Position numbers and translations under genes: made by a program. The notes below the pieces were generated by a model that saw only the letters and a list, made by a program, of their open reading frames with translations, ran no database searches and was not told where the DNA came from. A stretch of DNA of 64,000 bases, from positions 620,001-684,000 of the forward strand of contig NZ_UHIL01000002.1 in assembly GCF_900460535.1 (NCBI RefSeq), read 5' to 3'. Shown here one piece after another: positions 17,592 to 28,208 of this stretch. Source of the DNA: Vibrio parahaemolyticus. Its GTDB lineage: Bacteria > Pseudomonadota > Gammaproteobacteria > Enterobacterales > Vibrionaceae. Every line of letters begins with the position of its first letter. Position 1 is the first letter of the stretch.

Positions 17592-18559
17592 TTACCAACC
17601 TCGATAACGATACAAAAGAAAAATGAAATATGGTGCGCCAATAACAGAAGTCAGCACACCCGCTGGCAACTCAATTGGTGGCTGTAAGCCTCTCGCTAGA
17701 CCATCGGCGCAAATCACCAACAGCGCGCCAAGGGTTGCAGAAGCAGGAATCAATAACTTGTGATTGTGACCAAACAGCAAACGCGCAAGATGCGGCGCAA
17801 GCAGGCCAACAAAGCTGATTGTGCCTGCCACAGACACACTGATGCTCGCCAATAGCACGGCAGCAATCAACGCAAGAATTTGGATCTGTCTTGGTTTCGT
17901 GCCAAGTGTAGTGGCACTTTCTTCTCCCAGCCCCATCACATCTAACCGCCAAGCCAACCAAAACGCCAATGGCAGTAGCAGCAATAGAGCACTCCAAATA
18001 AATGGCACTTGTTGCCAGTTTCGTCCCCACAAACTGCCCGTTAGCCATACCATCGCCGTATTGATTTCGATAGGGTGCACAATCAGAAGAAAGTCGATAC
18101 CGCTGGCTAAAAACGCGCTGACAGCAACGCCAATCAGCGCCAAGCGCGCAGGCGTTGGCTTCGACCAATAAGCCAACACTGCAATAAAGCCTGCGGCAAG
18201 CAAGCCTCCCGCCATAGCGACCATCGGCAACATTGCCACCGGCGCATTCGGATACAACACCAAGCAAGCGGTAGCCGCCAGCCCTGCCCCTGCGCTTATC
18301 CCCATCAAATCTGGGGAGGCAAGTGGATTACGGATGACTCCTTGCACTAAAACGCCTGATAGCCCTAATCCAGCGCCCACGCCAATAGCGAGCAACATTC
18401 TCGGCAGTCGATATTGGTGAATTACAAAGTCCGAATCAGAGAAAGAAAACAGCAATGCAAAAACCTGTTGAGCCGACAGATTCGCCGCGCCAACAAACAG
18501 CGTGAGAGACGATGCAATCAGCAAAAGCCCAAGCAGTGCCATCAATTTGGTTTGATTCA

Positions 18560-18563
<4 letters not shown>
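17592..18563 (-). CDS. pvuD: Ferric-vibrioferrin ABC transporter permease PvuD
   Basis: FecCD-family inner-membrane permease, 323 aa from the ATG at 18563. That start overlaps the pvuC stop as ATGA and has GAGGA about 8 nt upstream; the frame extends 45 codons further but inside pvuC. About nine or ten hydrophobic helices. Family motifs are GVLVQGVIRNPLASPDLMGIS (near residue 70-90; a variant of the FecCD QGxxRNPLAxPxxLG pattern) and FVGLLAPHLARLLFGHNH (about 245), which contacts the ATPase. It pairs with PvuC to form the channel. Confidence 0.93.
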
Positions 18564-20595
<2,032 letters not shown>

Positions 20596-20617
20596 TCAAA
20601 CTCGGTGAACGAAACGC

Positions 20618-22756
20618 TTAAAACTGATAGTTCAGACCCAGTGTGTAAGAGCGTCCCGGAGCTGGGTATCGACCAACTGGGCTGGTATCAATCCCACGGA
20701 AGTAATACTCCTCGTCAAACAAGTTGTTTACTGCAACATTCATGCGTAACTTGCCTTTGTCGTCTTTGTATAAATCCGTACCTAAGTTGAAGTTCCACAC
20801 CATGTAAGACGGCACTTTGCCCGTTGCACCTGTTGCGTCTTCGGCACTGGTGTTGGCGTTATCGGTATACGAATCACTGAAGTAGAAGCCCGATAGCGTG
20901 GTGTCCATGCCGTAAAACGCGTAGGTCGCATCCCAACCAAGTTGATGTTTAGAGGTGTAAGGCAGCTGGTTACCTTTATTCGCACCTTCTTCTTCAAGCG
21001 TGGCATCGAGGTAGTTGTAACTTGCGCCCAAGCTCAGAGCAGGTAGAACTTCCGGCACGTAACGAGCAGAAAGTTCTAAACCTTGGTGAAGTGTTTTTCC
21101 GATGTTATCGAAGGTCTGCGTTGAGCTTTGCCATTGCAGTTGGTCTTCAAAATCGATGCGATAAAGTGCAGCGTTAAAACTGGTCGCATCTTGGGTGTAA
21201 CGCGCGCCGACTTCGTAGTTCCAAGCCAGTTCGCTGCCTTCTTCACCCAAGCCTCGGATGTAGGCAATTTGTGGCGCACGAAGCGATTTTTGCGCGTTCG
21301 CATACGTTACCCACTGATCGGTCACGTTGTATGCCACCGTCAAACCCGGCAGCCATTCGGTCACCTTGTTGTCTGCCGTTTGCTTTTTACCGCGATCGGT
21401 AAACGTCATACGAACCGATTCAACACGCAGCCCTGGCGTTACCTTCAACGTATCGTTGAACAAGCCAATCTCGTTGCTGACGTAACCAGCAAACGCATCC
21501 GTATCTAAATGCCAATCACGCGGCACTTTGGTTGCGCCACCAGCGATTGGAGTCTGAGTGAGTTTGTAGTCAATGTCTTCGTTAACATAACGAGTACCCA
21601 CGATCCAGTTTTGGGTAACGGATTTGCCTTCACCAAAATACATCGCCATTTTCGGCTCTATGCCGTACACGGTAAATTCACGTGGAGAGGTACGAACGTC
21701 CGTCGCAGGCAGAGCCGGATCCGCCCAATGGCCACCCGCACTGTTAAAGCCCCACTTGAAAAGACGCTCTGATTTGTGACCAAACGTTAGCACTTCTAGC
21801 TCGGCACTGTCGGCAAATGGCAAATCGTGGATGTACTTAACACTCCAGCGCGTCGACTTACCTTCATAATCATCGTAAGGGCGTTTCGATTGATGACGAT
21901 CTTGCTCGTAATCTTGTGGCGAAAGTGCGCCCGGCATTTGCGTTTCAGCATCGTAACGTTGCAGGAATGCTTGAATCTCTTGAGTATCACTCAGTAGCCA
22001 CTGTGCTTTAGCTTGAAAGTTCTTCACGTCCGTATCGGAATGTTCACGGAAGCTTTCGCCTTTTAGGAAGTTACCTTCCAACTGCAGCGCGAATGTGTCG
22101 CTTAACCAGCCACCTGTGCGTAGGTAAAAATCATTCAGCGGCGCATCACCACCGTCAAACACGGTAAGGCGGTTGCTGATTTCAGTTTGCCAAGTGTGTG
22201 GAATCGGTTTAGTCACTAGGTTGATCACACCACCGACGTTGTTTGGGCCGTACTGCACTGCGGCACCACCGCGTACAATGTCAATACGATCAAGCATCGA
22301 TAGCGTTGCTGGGAAGATAGACTGACCAGTATGACCGTATGGCGCGAGCGTTAGCGGCACACCATCCATCAAGAACTGAGCATGACCACTGCGGCTTGCT
22401 TTCAAACCACGTACGGAAATGTTAGGCAATACGCCCGTTCCGCTTTCATCCTGAACTTTAATACCCGGAACGCGCTGTAGCGCATTATCAATCGAACCCG
22501 CTGCGGTTTTCTCAATTTGATCACGGGTAATGACGGTACGAGCACCTGGGTACTCTTTGACGTCTTCAATGTCAGAGTTGCCAATCACGCTGCCAGTGAC
22601 AACCACCGTTTCCATCACGGTGGTTTCGTTTTTTGCGGCAGGAGCGGCAACTGCGCTCATGGAGGTGGCAGAAGCGATAGCAATCGCGAGCACACTGTAA
22701 GTGGTAGACAAACCAGCACGTACACGCACTTTACCATCCAAATTCTGGTAAGACAT
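20618..22756 (-). CDS. pvuA: TonB-dependent ferric-vibrioferrin receptor PvuA (PvuA2)
   Basis: Outer-membrane receptor of 712 aa with GGAGACC upstream of the ATG. After a signal peptide (cleaved near AVAAPA, about 38) comes a TonB-box-like TVMETVVVTGS, then the plug domain (PGARTVITRDQIEKTAAGSI to IDIVRGGAAVQYGPNNVGGV, about 68-175) and a 22-strand barrel ending in the aromatic YTLGLNYQF. The pattern resembles FecA/PvuA siderophore receptors. In V. parahaemolyticus the equivalent protein takes up ferric vibrioferrin with TonB energy. It is second in the operon, after psuA. Confidence 0.92.
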   Translation of the reverse strand: MSYQNLDGKVRVRAGLSTTYSVLAIAIASATSMSAVAAPAAKNETTVMETVVVTGSVIGNSDIEDVKEYPGARTVITRDQIEKTAAGSIDNALQRVPGIKVQDESGTGVLPNISVRGLKASRSGHAQFLMDGVPLTLAPYGHTGQSIFPATLSMLDRIDIVRGGAAVQYGPNNVGGVINLVTKPIPHTWQTEISNRLTVFDGGDAPLNDFYLRTGGWLSDTFALQLEGNFLKGESFREHSDTDVKNFQAKAQWLLSDTQEIQAFLQRYDAETQMPGALSPQDYEQDRHQSKRPYDDYEGKSTRWSVKYIHDLPFADSAELEVLTFGHKSERLFKWGFNSAGGHWADPALPATDVRTSPREFTVYGIEPKMAMYFGEGKSVTQNWIVGTRYVNEDIDYKLTQTPIAGGATKVPRDWHLDTDAFAGYVSNEIGLFNDTLKVTPGLRVESVRMTFTDRGKKQTADNKVTEWLPGLTVAYNVTDQWVTYANAQKSLRAPQIAYIRGLGEEGSELAWNYEVGARYTQDATSFNAALYRIDFEDQLQWQSSTQTFDNIGKTLHQGLELSARYVPEVLPALSLGASYNYLDATLEEEGANKGNQLPYTSKHQLGWDATYAFYGMDTTLSGFYFSDSYTDNANTSAEDATGATGKVPSYMVWNFNLGTDLYKDDKGKLRMNVAVNNLFDEEYYFRGIDTSPVGRYPAPGRSYTLGLNYQF

Positions 22757-22779
22757 TAAGGTCTCCTTTGCGAGAAATT

Positions 22780-22810
22780 GAGCCTCGGGCAGAACATTTC
22801 CCGTAGGCTC
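22780..22810 (-). other. Intercistronic hairpin psuA-pvuA
   Basis: GAGCCTCGGG (22780-22789) pairs with CCCGTAGGCTC (22800-22810), leaving one bulged base, in the 121-bp spacer between psuA and pvuA. No T-run follows in the operon direction. It may tune the ratio of the two receptors by partial termination or by protecting mRNA ends. Confidence 0.5.
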
Positions 22811-22877
22811 TCGGGGCTAAAACATCCTCAATAAGAGGCAAAAATCGGCTAACGTGCGCCAACTACGCACAACAAGC

Positions 22878-24914
22878 CTAGAACTGGTATCCGTAGCTAA
22901 GCATGAACTCGGCTGGTGCGCCGTAGCCAATCTGGTTTAGGCCAGACGTGCCGTTTGTTGCGCCAAGAATGTATTTCTCATCCAAAATGTTGTAAGCGTT
23001 CGCTTGGATCTTGTGACGACCAGTGGTGTACGCCGCCATCAAATCCACCGTGGTGTAATCGCCAAGTGCGACGGCTTCGTCGTTACCTGCATAACGGTCG
23101 CCCACGTATTTCACGCCGCCACCCAAACGCCAGTTGTCATCCAATTGGTAAGTGCTCCAAAGGGAGAACAAGTGGTCTGACACATCATTCGGCTTTTTAC
23201 CTGTGGCTTTGTCTTCTGCGTCCAAGTAGCTGTAACCAACAGAGATATCCCACTGTTTGGTGATTTGGCCGCGAGCTTCTAGCTCAATGCCTTGGTGACG
23301 TACTTCAATTTTGTCGATGACATCGCCGTCTACGTTAGTTTGTGGCTGCTCTTGGTCGATCTGGAACAGTGCCGCATTCAACATTAATGCGTTATCCAGC
23401 AGGTACGCTTTCGCCCCCACTTCTTTTAGGTCTGTATGGAAGAATTCCGCCAACTTTGGATTGATGTAGATGCCTGCGTACGGCAACTGCCAAGAGCGCG
23501 CTAAACTGGCGTAAACGGAGGTGTCGTAATTGATGCGGTATACCAAACCAGCGCGATAGCTGACTTTGTCATCGTCCAATTTTTCCTTACCTGAACCCGC
23601 TTTTTGTTGTTCGAGATCCATCGAGTCGTAACGCACATTACCGATCACAGAAAGGTCGCCCCACGTGTACACATCTTGCACGTACACACCCGTGGTTGTG
23701 GTGGTATTGTCACGGAATGGTTTGAAGCCCGGATCGGGTGTTGGGCCCACAACTGGGTTGTAGATATTTTGCGGAGGAAGCGTTTTATCACTTGCCAACG
23801 TCAGGTCAATATCAATTTGGTTGAAATCCGCACCCAACATCAATTGATTGTCGTTGGTTTCCCAAATCAGCTCAGATTGCAAAGTGGTCGTAGTACGAGG
23901 GTCGTAGCCAAAGTTATTCACGGTTTGAGACACTTCATTACCCGTCACTTTGCCCTGACGCGTGCCTTTTTGCTCAAGTTCGATATGGTTGAACGCCGCT
24001 CGGTTGTTCCATACCCATTGATCGTTCAAACGCCATTCGTAGTCCACTGCAACGCGAAGACTGTCCGACTCCTGATAATCGTTCGTGCCACCAAAGTAAG
24101 TACTCACTGACAAATCAACTGGCTTGCCATTTTTTGATGGCACACCACGATATGGCACTAATTCTTGATGGGCGTATTCAACGTCAATATCAATCGTGTG
24201 ACCGTCCGCTGGCAACACGCGAATGGTCGGCGCGATGAAGAAATCGTTCGAATCAACATGATCGACGTAAGAATCGGCCTGACGGTATTCCAAGTTAATA
24301 CGTCCGTTGACCTTGTCAGAAAATGCCATTGAGCTGTCGACTTGACCAACATACTGGCTGTTGCTGCCCACACTGCCTTTTACGTGGGTGAAGTTATCGC
24401 CGTTAGCGCGCTTCGTCACCAAGTTGATGATGCCACCTGCCGAGCCACGGCCATACAGCGCGCCTGCCGGGCCTTTCACAATTTCAACGCGCTCAACGTT
24501 CGCCAAACTGCGGTAAGACTGCAACGTACCGTCGTCCCGCATGCCGTCACGGTACATATCATTGAGTGAATCAAAACCACGGATCATGAACTGATCGCGG
24601 CTGCCTTCACCCAAGGTGTTATTGACCCCAGCCACCCCATCTAACGCATCCACTAAGCGCACCGCGCCGCGATCTTGCATTTCTGTTTTGGTCACCACCG
24701 AGACCGCTTGCGGCACATCAAGCCACTCGACGTCCGTTTTGGTGCCCGATTGAGGCATATGTTCAGCGTAACCTTCGTACTGGTGTCCGTAGACTTGAAT
24801 GGTTTCGGTTGCCGATGGGGTTGAGTTTGTCTCTTCTGAAGCCACTGCGCTTGGTACCACTAGTGAAGAACCAATCGCGACCGCCAAAGGGGTCAGGGTC
24901 AATAATTTATTCAT
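22878..24914 (-). CDS. psuA: TonB-dependent siderophore receptor PsuA (PvuA1)
   Basis: Outer-membrane receptor of 678 aa from ATG 24914. The open frame extends 17 codons upstream, but the MNKLLTLTPLAVAIGSS start gives a proper signal peptide cleaved after VVPSAVA. The TonB-box region is ATETIQVYGHQ, and the plug contains AVSVVTKTEMQDRGAVRLVD and VEIVKGPAGALYGRGSAGGI (about 125-160). The barrel ends AEFMLSYGYQF. It belongs to the FhuA/FiuA-like group rather than the FecA-like group of PvuA, so the two receptors are not recent duplicates. First gene of the uptake operon, next to the pvs control region. Confidence 0.9.
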   Translation of the reverse strand: MNKLLTLTPLAVAIGSSLVVPSAVASEETNSTPSATETIQVYGHQYEGYAEHMPQSGTKTDVEWLDVPQAVSVVTKTEMQDRGAVRLVDALDGVAGVNNTLGEGSRDQFMIRGFDSLNDMYRDGMRDDGTLQSYRSLANVERVEIVKGPAGALYGRGSAGGIINLVTKRANGDNFTHVKGSVGSNSQYVGQVDSSMAFSDKVNGRINLEYRQADSYVDHVDSNDFFIAPTIRVLPADGHTIDIDVEYAHQELVPYRGVPSKNGKPVDLSVSTYFGGTNDYQESDSLRVAVDYEWRLNDQWVWNNRAAFNHIELEQKGTRQGKVTGNEVSQTVNNFGYDPRTTTTLQSELIWETNDNQLMLGADFNQIDIDLTLASDKTLPPQNIYNPVVGPTPDPGFKPFRDNTTTTTGVYVQDVYTWGDLSVIGNVRYDSMDLEQQKAGSGKEKLDDDKVSYRAGLVYRINYDTSVYASLARSWQLPYAGIYINPKLAEFFHTDLKEVGAKAYLLDNALMLNAALFQIDQEQPQTNVDGDVIDKIEVRHQGIELEARGQITKQWDISVGYSYLDAEDKATGKKPNDVSDHLFSLWSTYQLDDNWRLGGGVKYVGDRYAGNDEAVALGDYTTVDLMAAYTTGRHKIQANAYNILDEKYILGATNGTSGLNQIGYGAPAEFMLSYGYQF

Positions 24915-25161
24915 TCCATAATTCCGTTTAGTTGTTATAAAGCCAACGGATAGAAATAAGAACAAATATTATTTACATTTGCAATATTAATTTTATGCTC
25001 TATATTTATTTACCCTAAAAACACAAGCAACAACAAAAAATCAAACACAATAACAATAAAGACCAAACCTTCTGCCCCGTAGCCTCGCGAGAGGCACATT
25101 GGAAGCCGACTGTGAGCAGACAGTATCAACGTTAGGAAATGTTAGAAAATTAGGAAAGCTC
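24915..25161. promoter_or_regulatory. psuA / pvsA divergent control region (iron-responsive expected)
   Basis: A 247-bp spacer between the uptake and biosynthesis operons, very AT-rich from 24955 to 25070. The best Fur-like candidate is the imperfect palindrome CAAATATTATTTACATTTG at 24963-24981 (matching outer arms CAAAT/ATTTG), but it is a weak fit to the 19-bp Fur consensus. Near pvsA, GCCTC-GCGA-GAGGC (25082-25095) forms a small hairpin with a GNRA-type loop in what should be the pvsA leader. Iron control by Fur is established for this locus in V. parahaemolyticus; the exact sites here are my inference. Confidence 0.55.
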
Positions 25162-26373
25162 ATGAAATCTACGATGATTATCGTAAGTCATGTCGTTAAT
25201 GATGCAGTCACTCACGGCTTCGTGCCTGCAGCTAAAGCGATGGACCTCCACGTCGTTCTTATCACCGATCACAAGCTCAGCCATTTAGAGCTGGCAAGTC
25301 GTGATAGTCACTTTAATCCGGATGCCATTCTAGAGTGCGATGTCTTCAATCCCTTGGAGATCATCGAAACCATCACTGAGAATGAGTTAAAACCCGACGC
25401 TATTTTCAGCAATAGTGATCACTTACAAACTTCCACCGCCATCTGCGCACAATTTTTTGGTCTACCGGCCAAAGATTGGTCTGTCACGTTAAAGGCCAAA
25501 AACAAACACTTAACTCGACAAGTGTTGAATGAAAAAGCCCTACCCAACACACAAAGCTGTTTGCTGCACCGCCATTCGAATGTGGCATTAGGCATGGCCT
25601 TCCCTGTCGTAGCAAAACCCAAAGAAGGCGTGGCGAGTTTGGATGTGCAGCGCTGTGACTCCCAAAGCGAGCTCGACGCATACTGCGATGCGTTTTGGCA
25701 AAAACACCCAAACGCCGCCTTTCTGGTGGAGCAATTCCTTCAAGGGCCTTTGGTTACGCTCGAAACTCTGGGAGATGGTGAGCGCCTTATCGCCGTGGGC
25801 GGTTTTGATGTGTCGCTCTCTGAACCGCCTTACTTTATCGAAACAGCCGCAGACTGGAACGGACCAAACGGCATTGCTCACCGAGAAGCTTGTTTGGCTC
25901 AACTGAAAGCGTTCGGCGTTGGCTTTGGAGTTTGCCACAGCGAATTTATCATCACGGAAAACGGCCCAGTTCTGGTGGAAATCAACTATCGCAGCATTGG
26001 AGATGGTCGCGAATTCTTACTCAACAATCTCGCTCACTTCGGTTGGTTTAGCACAATTTTGGGTCTGCATTTGGGCCGAAGATTGGACGGCGATTACCAA
26101 ATTCATGGCTCAGCACACGTGCACTATGTGGTTGCGGAACACAGTGGTGTTATTGATGGAGATTCGACCTCCTTCATCCAACACGATGGCGATGTCATCA
26201 CCCAGCAACAGGTACTAAAAACCGCGGGAGAACTCTTCCAACAGAGTTATTCAAACAAGGATTATCTCGCCCGAATTTCGATTGTCTCGCCATCGGGGCG
26301 AAACCTCGACCAAGCACTGCAGAACGCGCTTAACAATTTCAATCTAGCTCCGACTCGCGAGGTGGCAGCATGA
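25162..26373 (+). CDS. pvsA: Vibrioferrin biosynthesis ATP-grasp ligase PvsA
   Basis: 403 aa from ATG 25162, which has AGGAAAG 5-9 nt upstream; the frame extends 21 codons further without a ribosome-binding site. It is an ATP-grasp carboxylate-amine ligase: a preATP domain (MIIVSHVVNDAVTHGF) followed by LKAKNKHLTRQVLNEKALP (about 112-130), FPVVAKPKEGVASLDVQ (about 148-164) with the ATP Lys, LVEQFLQGP, and the metal-binding LVEINYRSIGDG (about 272-283). In the proposed vibrioferrin pathway it joins L-alanine with 2-ketoglutarate. The stop overlaps pvsB (ATGA). Confidence 0.92.
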   Translation: MKSTMIIVSHVVNDAVTHGFVPAAKAMDLHVVLITDHKLSHLELASRDSHFNPDAILECDVFNPLEIIETITENELKPDAIFSNSDHLQTSTAICAQFFGLPAKDWSVTLKAKNKHLTRQVLNEKALPNTQSCLLHRHSNVALGMAFPVVAKPKEGVASLDVQRCDSQSELDAYCDAFWQKHPNAAFLVEQFLQGPLVTLETLGDGERLIAVGGFDVSLSEPPYFIETAADWNGPNGIAHREACLAQLKAFGVGFGVCHSEFIITENGPVLVEINYRSIGDGREFLLNNLAHFGWFSTILGLHLGRRLDGDYQIHGSAHVHYVVAEHSGVIDGDSTSFIQHDGDVITQQQVLKTAGELFQQSYSNKDYLARISIVSPSGRNLDQALQNALNNFNLAPTREVAA

Positions 26374-28202
26374 ATCACAACGCTTTATACCTAACCCAAC
26401 GATTGATCGATACTTGCCTGCGCGAAGACATGTTTGGCATTTTATCGAACGCCAAGTTCAGTAGCGCCGCACCAAAAGGGGTTATTGTTCCTCAACGCGA
26501 GCAAGTCTGGCTAACCTTTGATAATCCGGATTTCACGCTCTATTTACCTGTTGTGCCAACGTATTACATGCAGCATTGGTGTTACGGCCAAACCAATGGC
26601 CAAGCGCCGCAAGGTTGGTGGGTGGAGAAAAATGGCCAAGTCGAGCATCAGCAGCATTATCAAGAGTGGATTGCGCTACTAACGACATTGGCGCATGAGA
26701 GCTCTCACGAATTGTTGGCGGGATATCTTCAAGAACTGGAATGCGCAGAGAAACACAAAGCACTGTGTGACCAAGCGTTTCGTCACCACGCCGACCACAT
26801 TTCTCAACCAATATCCGAGCTTGGTTCTTGGCATCAAAAACTGCTGCTAGCCGACCAGATCGCTTCTTACCTTGACCACCCGTACTATCCAACTGCGCGT
26901 GCGAAGTTTGGTCTGAGCGATGAAGACCTTGCTAAGTACGCGCCCGAGTTCGCACAAAGCTTTGCTCTGCATTGGATTGCGATTGAAAAATCACTGGTGA
27001 CATTAACCAGCGAACAACCTGATTGCTGGCCGACGATGGAGCAAGTGGGGCTTCCTGCTGATTTTGCACTGAGCCACGTACTGTTCCCTGCGCATCCGCT
27101 CACCCTTCGCTCTTTAGAAGCCTTACCCGAAGGCATGATAGAAGCGCCGTTTACGTACCTAGACGTGACGCCAACGCTTTCCGTTCGTACTGTGGTAGTC
27201 AACGACGCGCCGCATATTCACATCAAAGTTCCGCTGATCATGCGATCGCTAGGCACGAAAAACATTCGTTTAATCAAGCCTTCAACAGTGTATGACGGCC
27301 ACTGGTTTGAACGCCTACTCAGCCACCTTGAACAAACGGACGCCGACTTAAACAGTCGCTTGTTCCATTGCAGCGAAAAGCACGGTGGACACGTCGGCGA
27401 GGATAAAACCTTCGCGTACATCGTACGTGAGTACCCACTTACTCATTGCGAAGACAAAGCGTTAGTTCCGGTTGCAGCACTGGCAAGCCCAATGCCTGAC
27501 GACCGCTTGTTCTTAGAACATTTGGCGGAGCAGTACTATCAACAAGATACGCTGGCGTGGTTCCAAGATTACGTCGACCTTCTTTGCCAAGTGCACCTCA
27601 CCTTGTGGCTTCGTTATGGCATCGCATTGGAGTCCAACCAGCAAAACGCCATCGTTGCATTTGATCAACAGGGCAAAATGACGCTCGCGATGAAAGACAA
27701 CGACGCGGCGCGAATTTGGCCTGAGCGCTTCCACTTTGCTACAGAGCATGCTGCCCAAAAACACGTCGCAGGAACAACTCCCGTGGATTGTGATGAACTG
27801 CTCGACCAACGCATCAAAGTCGACAATGAATTGGCGCTCGGTCAGATGTTTACCACCATCACATTACAACTGGATATTGCAGCGATTGTAGAAGCCATGG
27901 CAGCGAAGGGCATTGCCTCTTCAGCATCGCTTTACGCCATCGTGGCCAAAAGCATTGCTGAGCAACTCAACCGATTGGAAGGCGAAGGGTTAGAAACAAA
28001 ACTGGCACGCGAGTTACTGCAAGAGGCACCTGATTTATACGCCAAGTACTTGTTGAGTTCTGGCAGTTTGCTCTCGAAAGAAGCCTCCGGCGCGAGTGAC
28101 ATCAATAAGTTCTATGGTTTGTCGGCTCCGAACTTCTTGCTGCTTTCTAGCGAAGAAGCGCAACGCGCCTACTTAGAAGCCATCAAAAAAAGCGTACGTT
28201 AA
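26370..28202 (+). CDS. pvsB: NRPS-independent siderophore synthetase PvsB
   Basis: A 610-aa IucA/IucC-family enzyme. Family motifs: LFPAHPLTLRSLEALPEG (about 233-250; the KxHP/HP-type ATP region), IKVPLIMRSLGTKNIRLIKPST (split near residue 287-308) and the C-terminal FhuF-like region starting about 400, including HLTLWLRYGIALESNQQNAI (about 409-428). It adenylates a carboxylate of the citryl intermediate and condenses it with an amine; in the published model PvsB performs the last coupling that yields vibrioferrin. Coupled to pvsA (4-nt overlap) and 6 nt from pvsC. Confidence 0.92.
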   Translation: MNHNALYLTQRLIDTCLREDMFGILSNAKFSSAAPKGVIVPQREQVWLTFDNPDFTLYLPVVPTYYMQHWCYGQTNGQAPQGWWVEKNGQVEHQQHYQEWIALLTTLAHESSHELLAGYLQELECAEKHKALCDQAFRHHADHISQPISELGSWHQKLLLADQIASYLDHPYYPTARAKFGLSDEDLAKYAPEFAQSFALHWIAIEKSLVTLTSEQPDCWPTMEQVGLPADFALSHVLFPAHPLTLRSLEALPEGMIEAPFTYLDVTPTLSVRTVVVNDAPHIHIKVPLIMRSLGTKNIRLIKPSTVYDGHWFERLLSHLEQTDADLNSRLFHCSEKHGGHVGEDKTFAYIVREYPLTHCEDKALVPVAALASPMPDDRLFLEHLAEQYYQQDTLAWFQDYVDLLCQVHLTLWLRYGIALESNQQNAIVAFDQQGKMTLAMKDNDAARIWPERFHFATEHAAQKHVAGTTPVDCDELLDQRIKVDNELALGQMFTTITLQLDIAAIVEAMAAKGIASSASLYAIVAKSIAEQLNRLEGEGLETKLARELLQEAPDLYAKYLLSSGSLLSKEASGASDINKFYGLSAPNFLLLSSEEAQRAYLEAIKKSVR

Positions 28203-28208
28203 ACGATT

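Noticed and set aside
17671-18267. 198-codon open frame on the same strand as pvuD in another frame
   Set aside because: It is Cys/Arg-rich, overlaps a clear FecCD permease and has no start signals; a shadow frame.
24963-24981. Canonical Fur box between psuA and pvsA
   Set aside because: Only an imperfect palindrome is visible with few matches to the consensus, so I list the region as control DNA but do not claim a defined Fur site.
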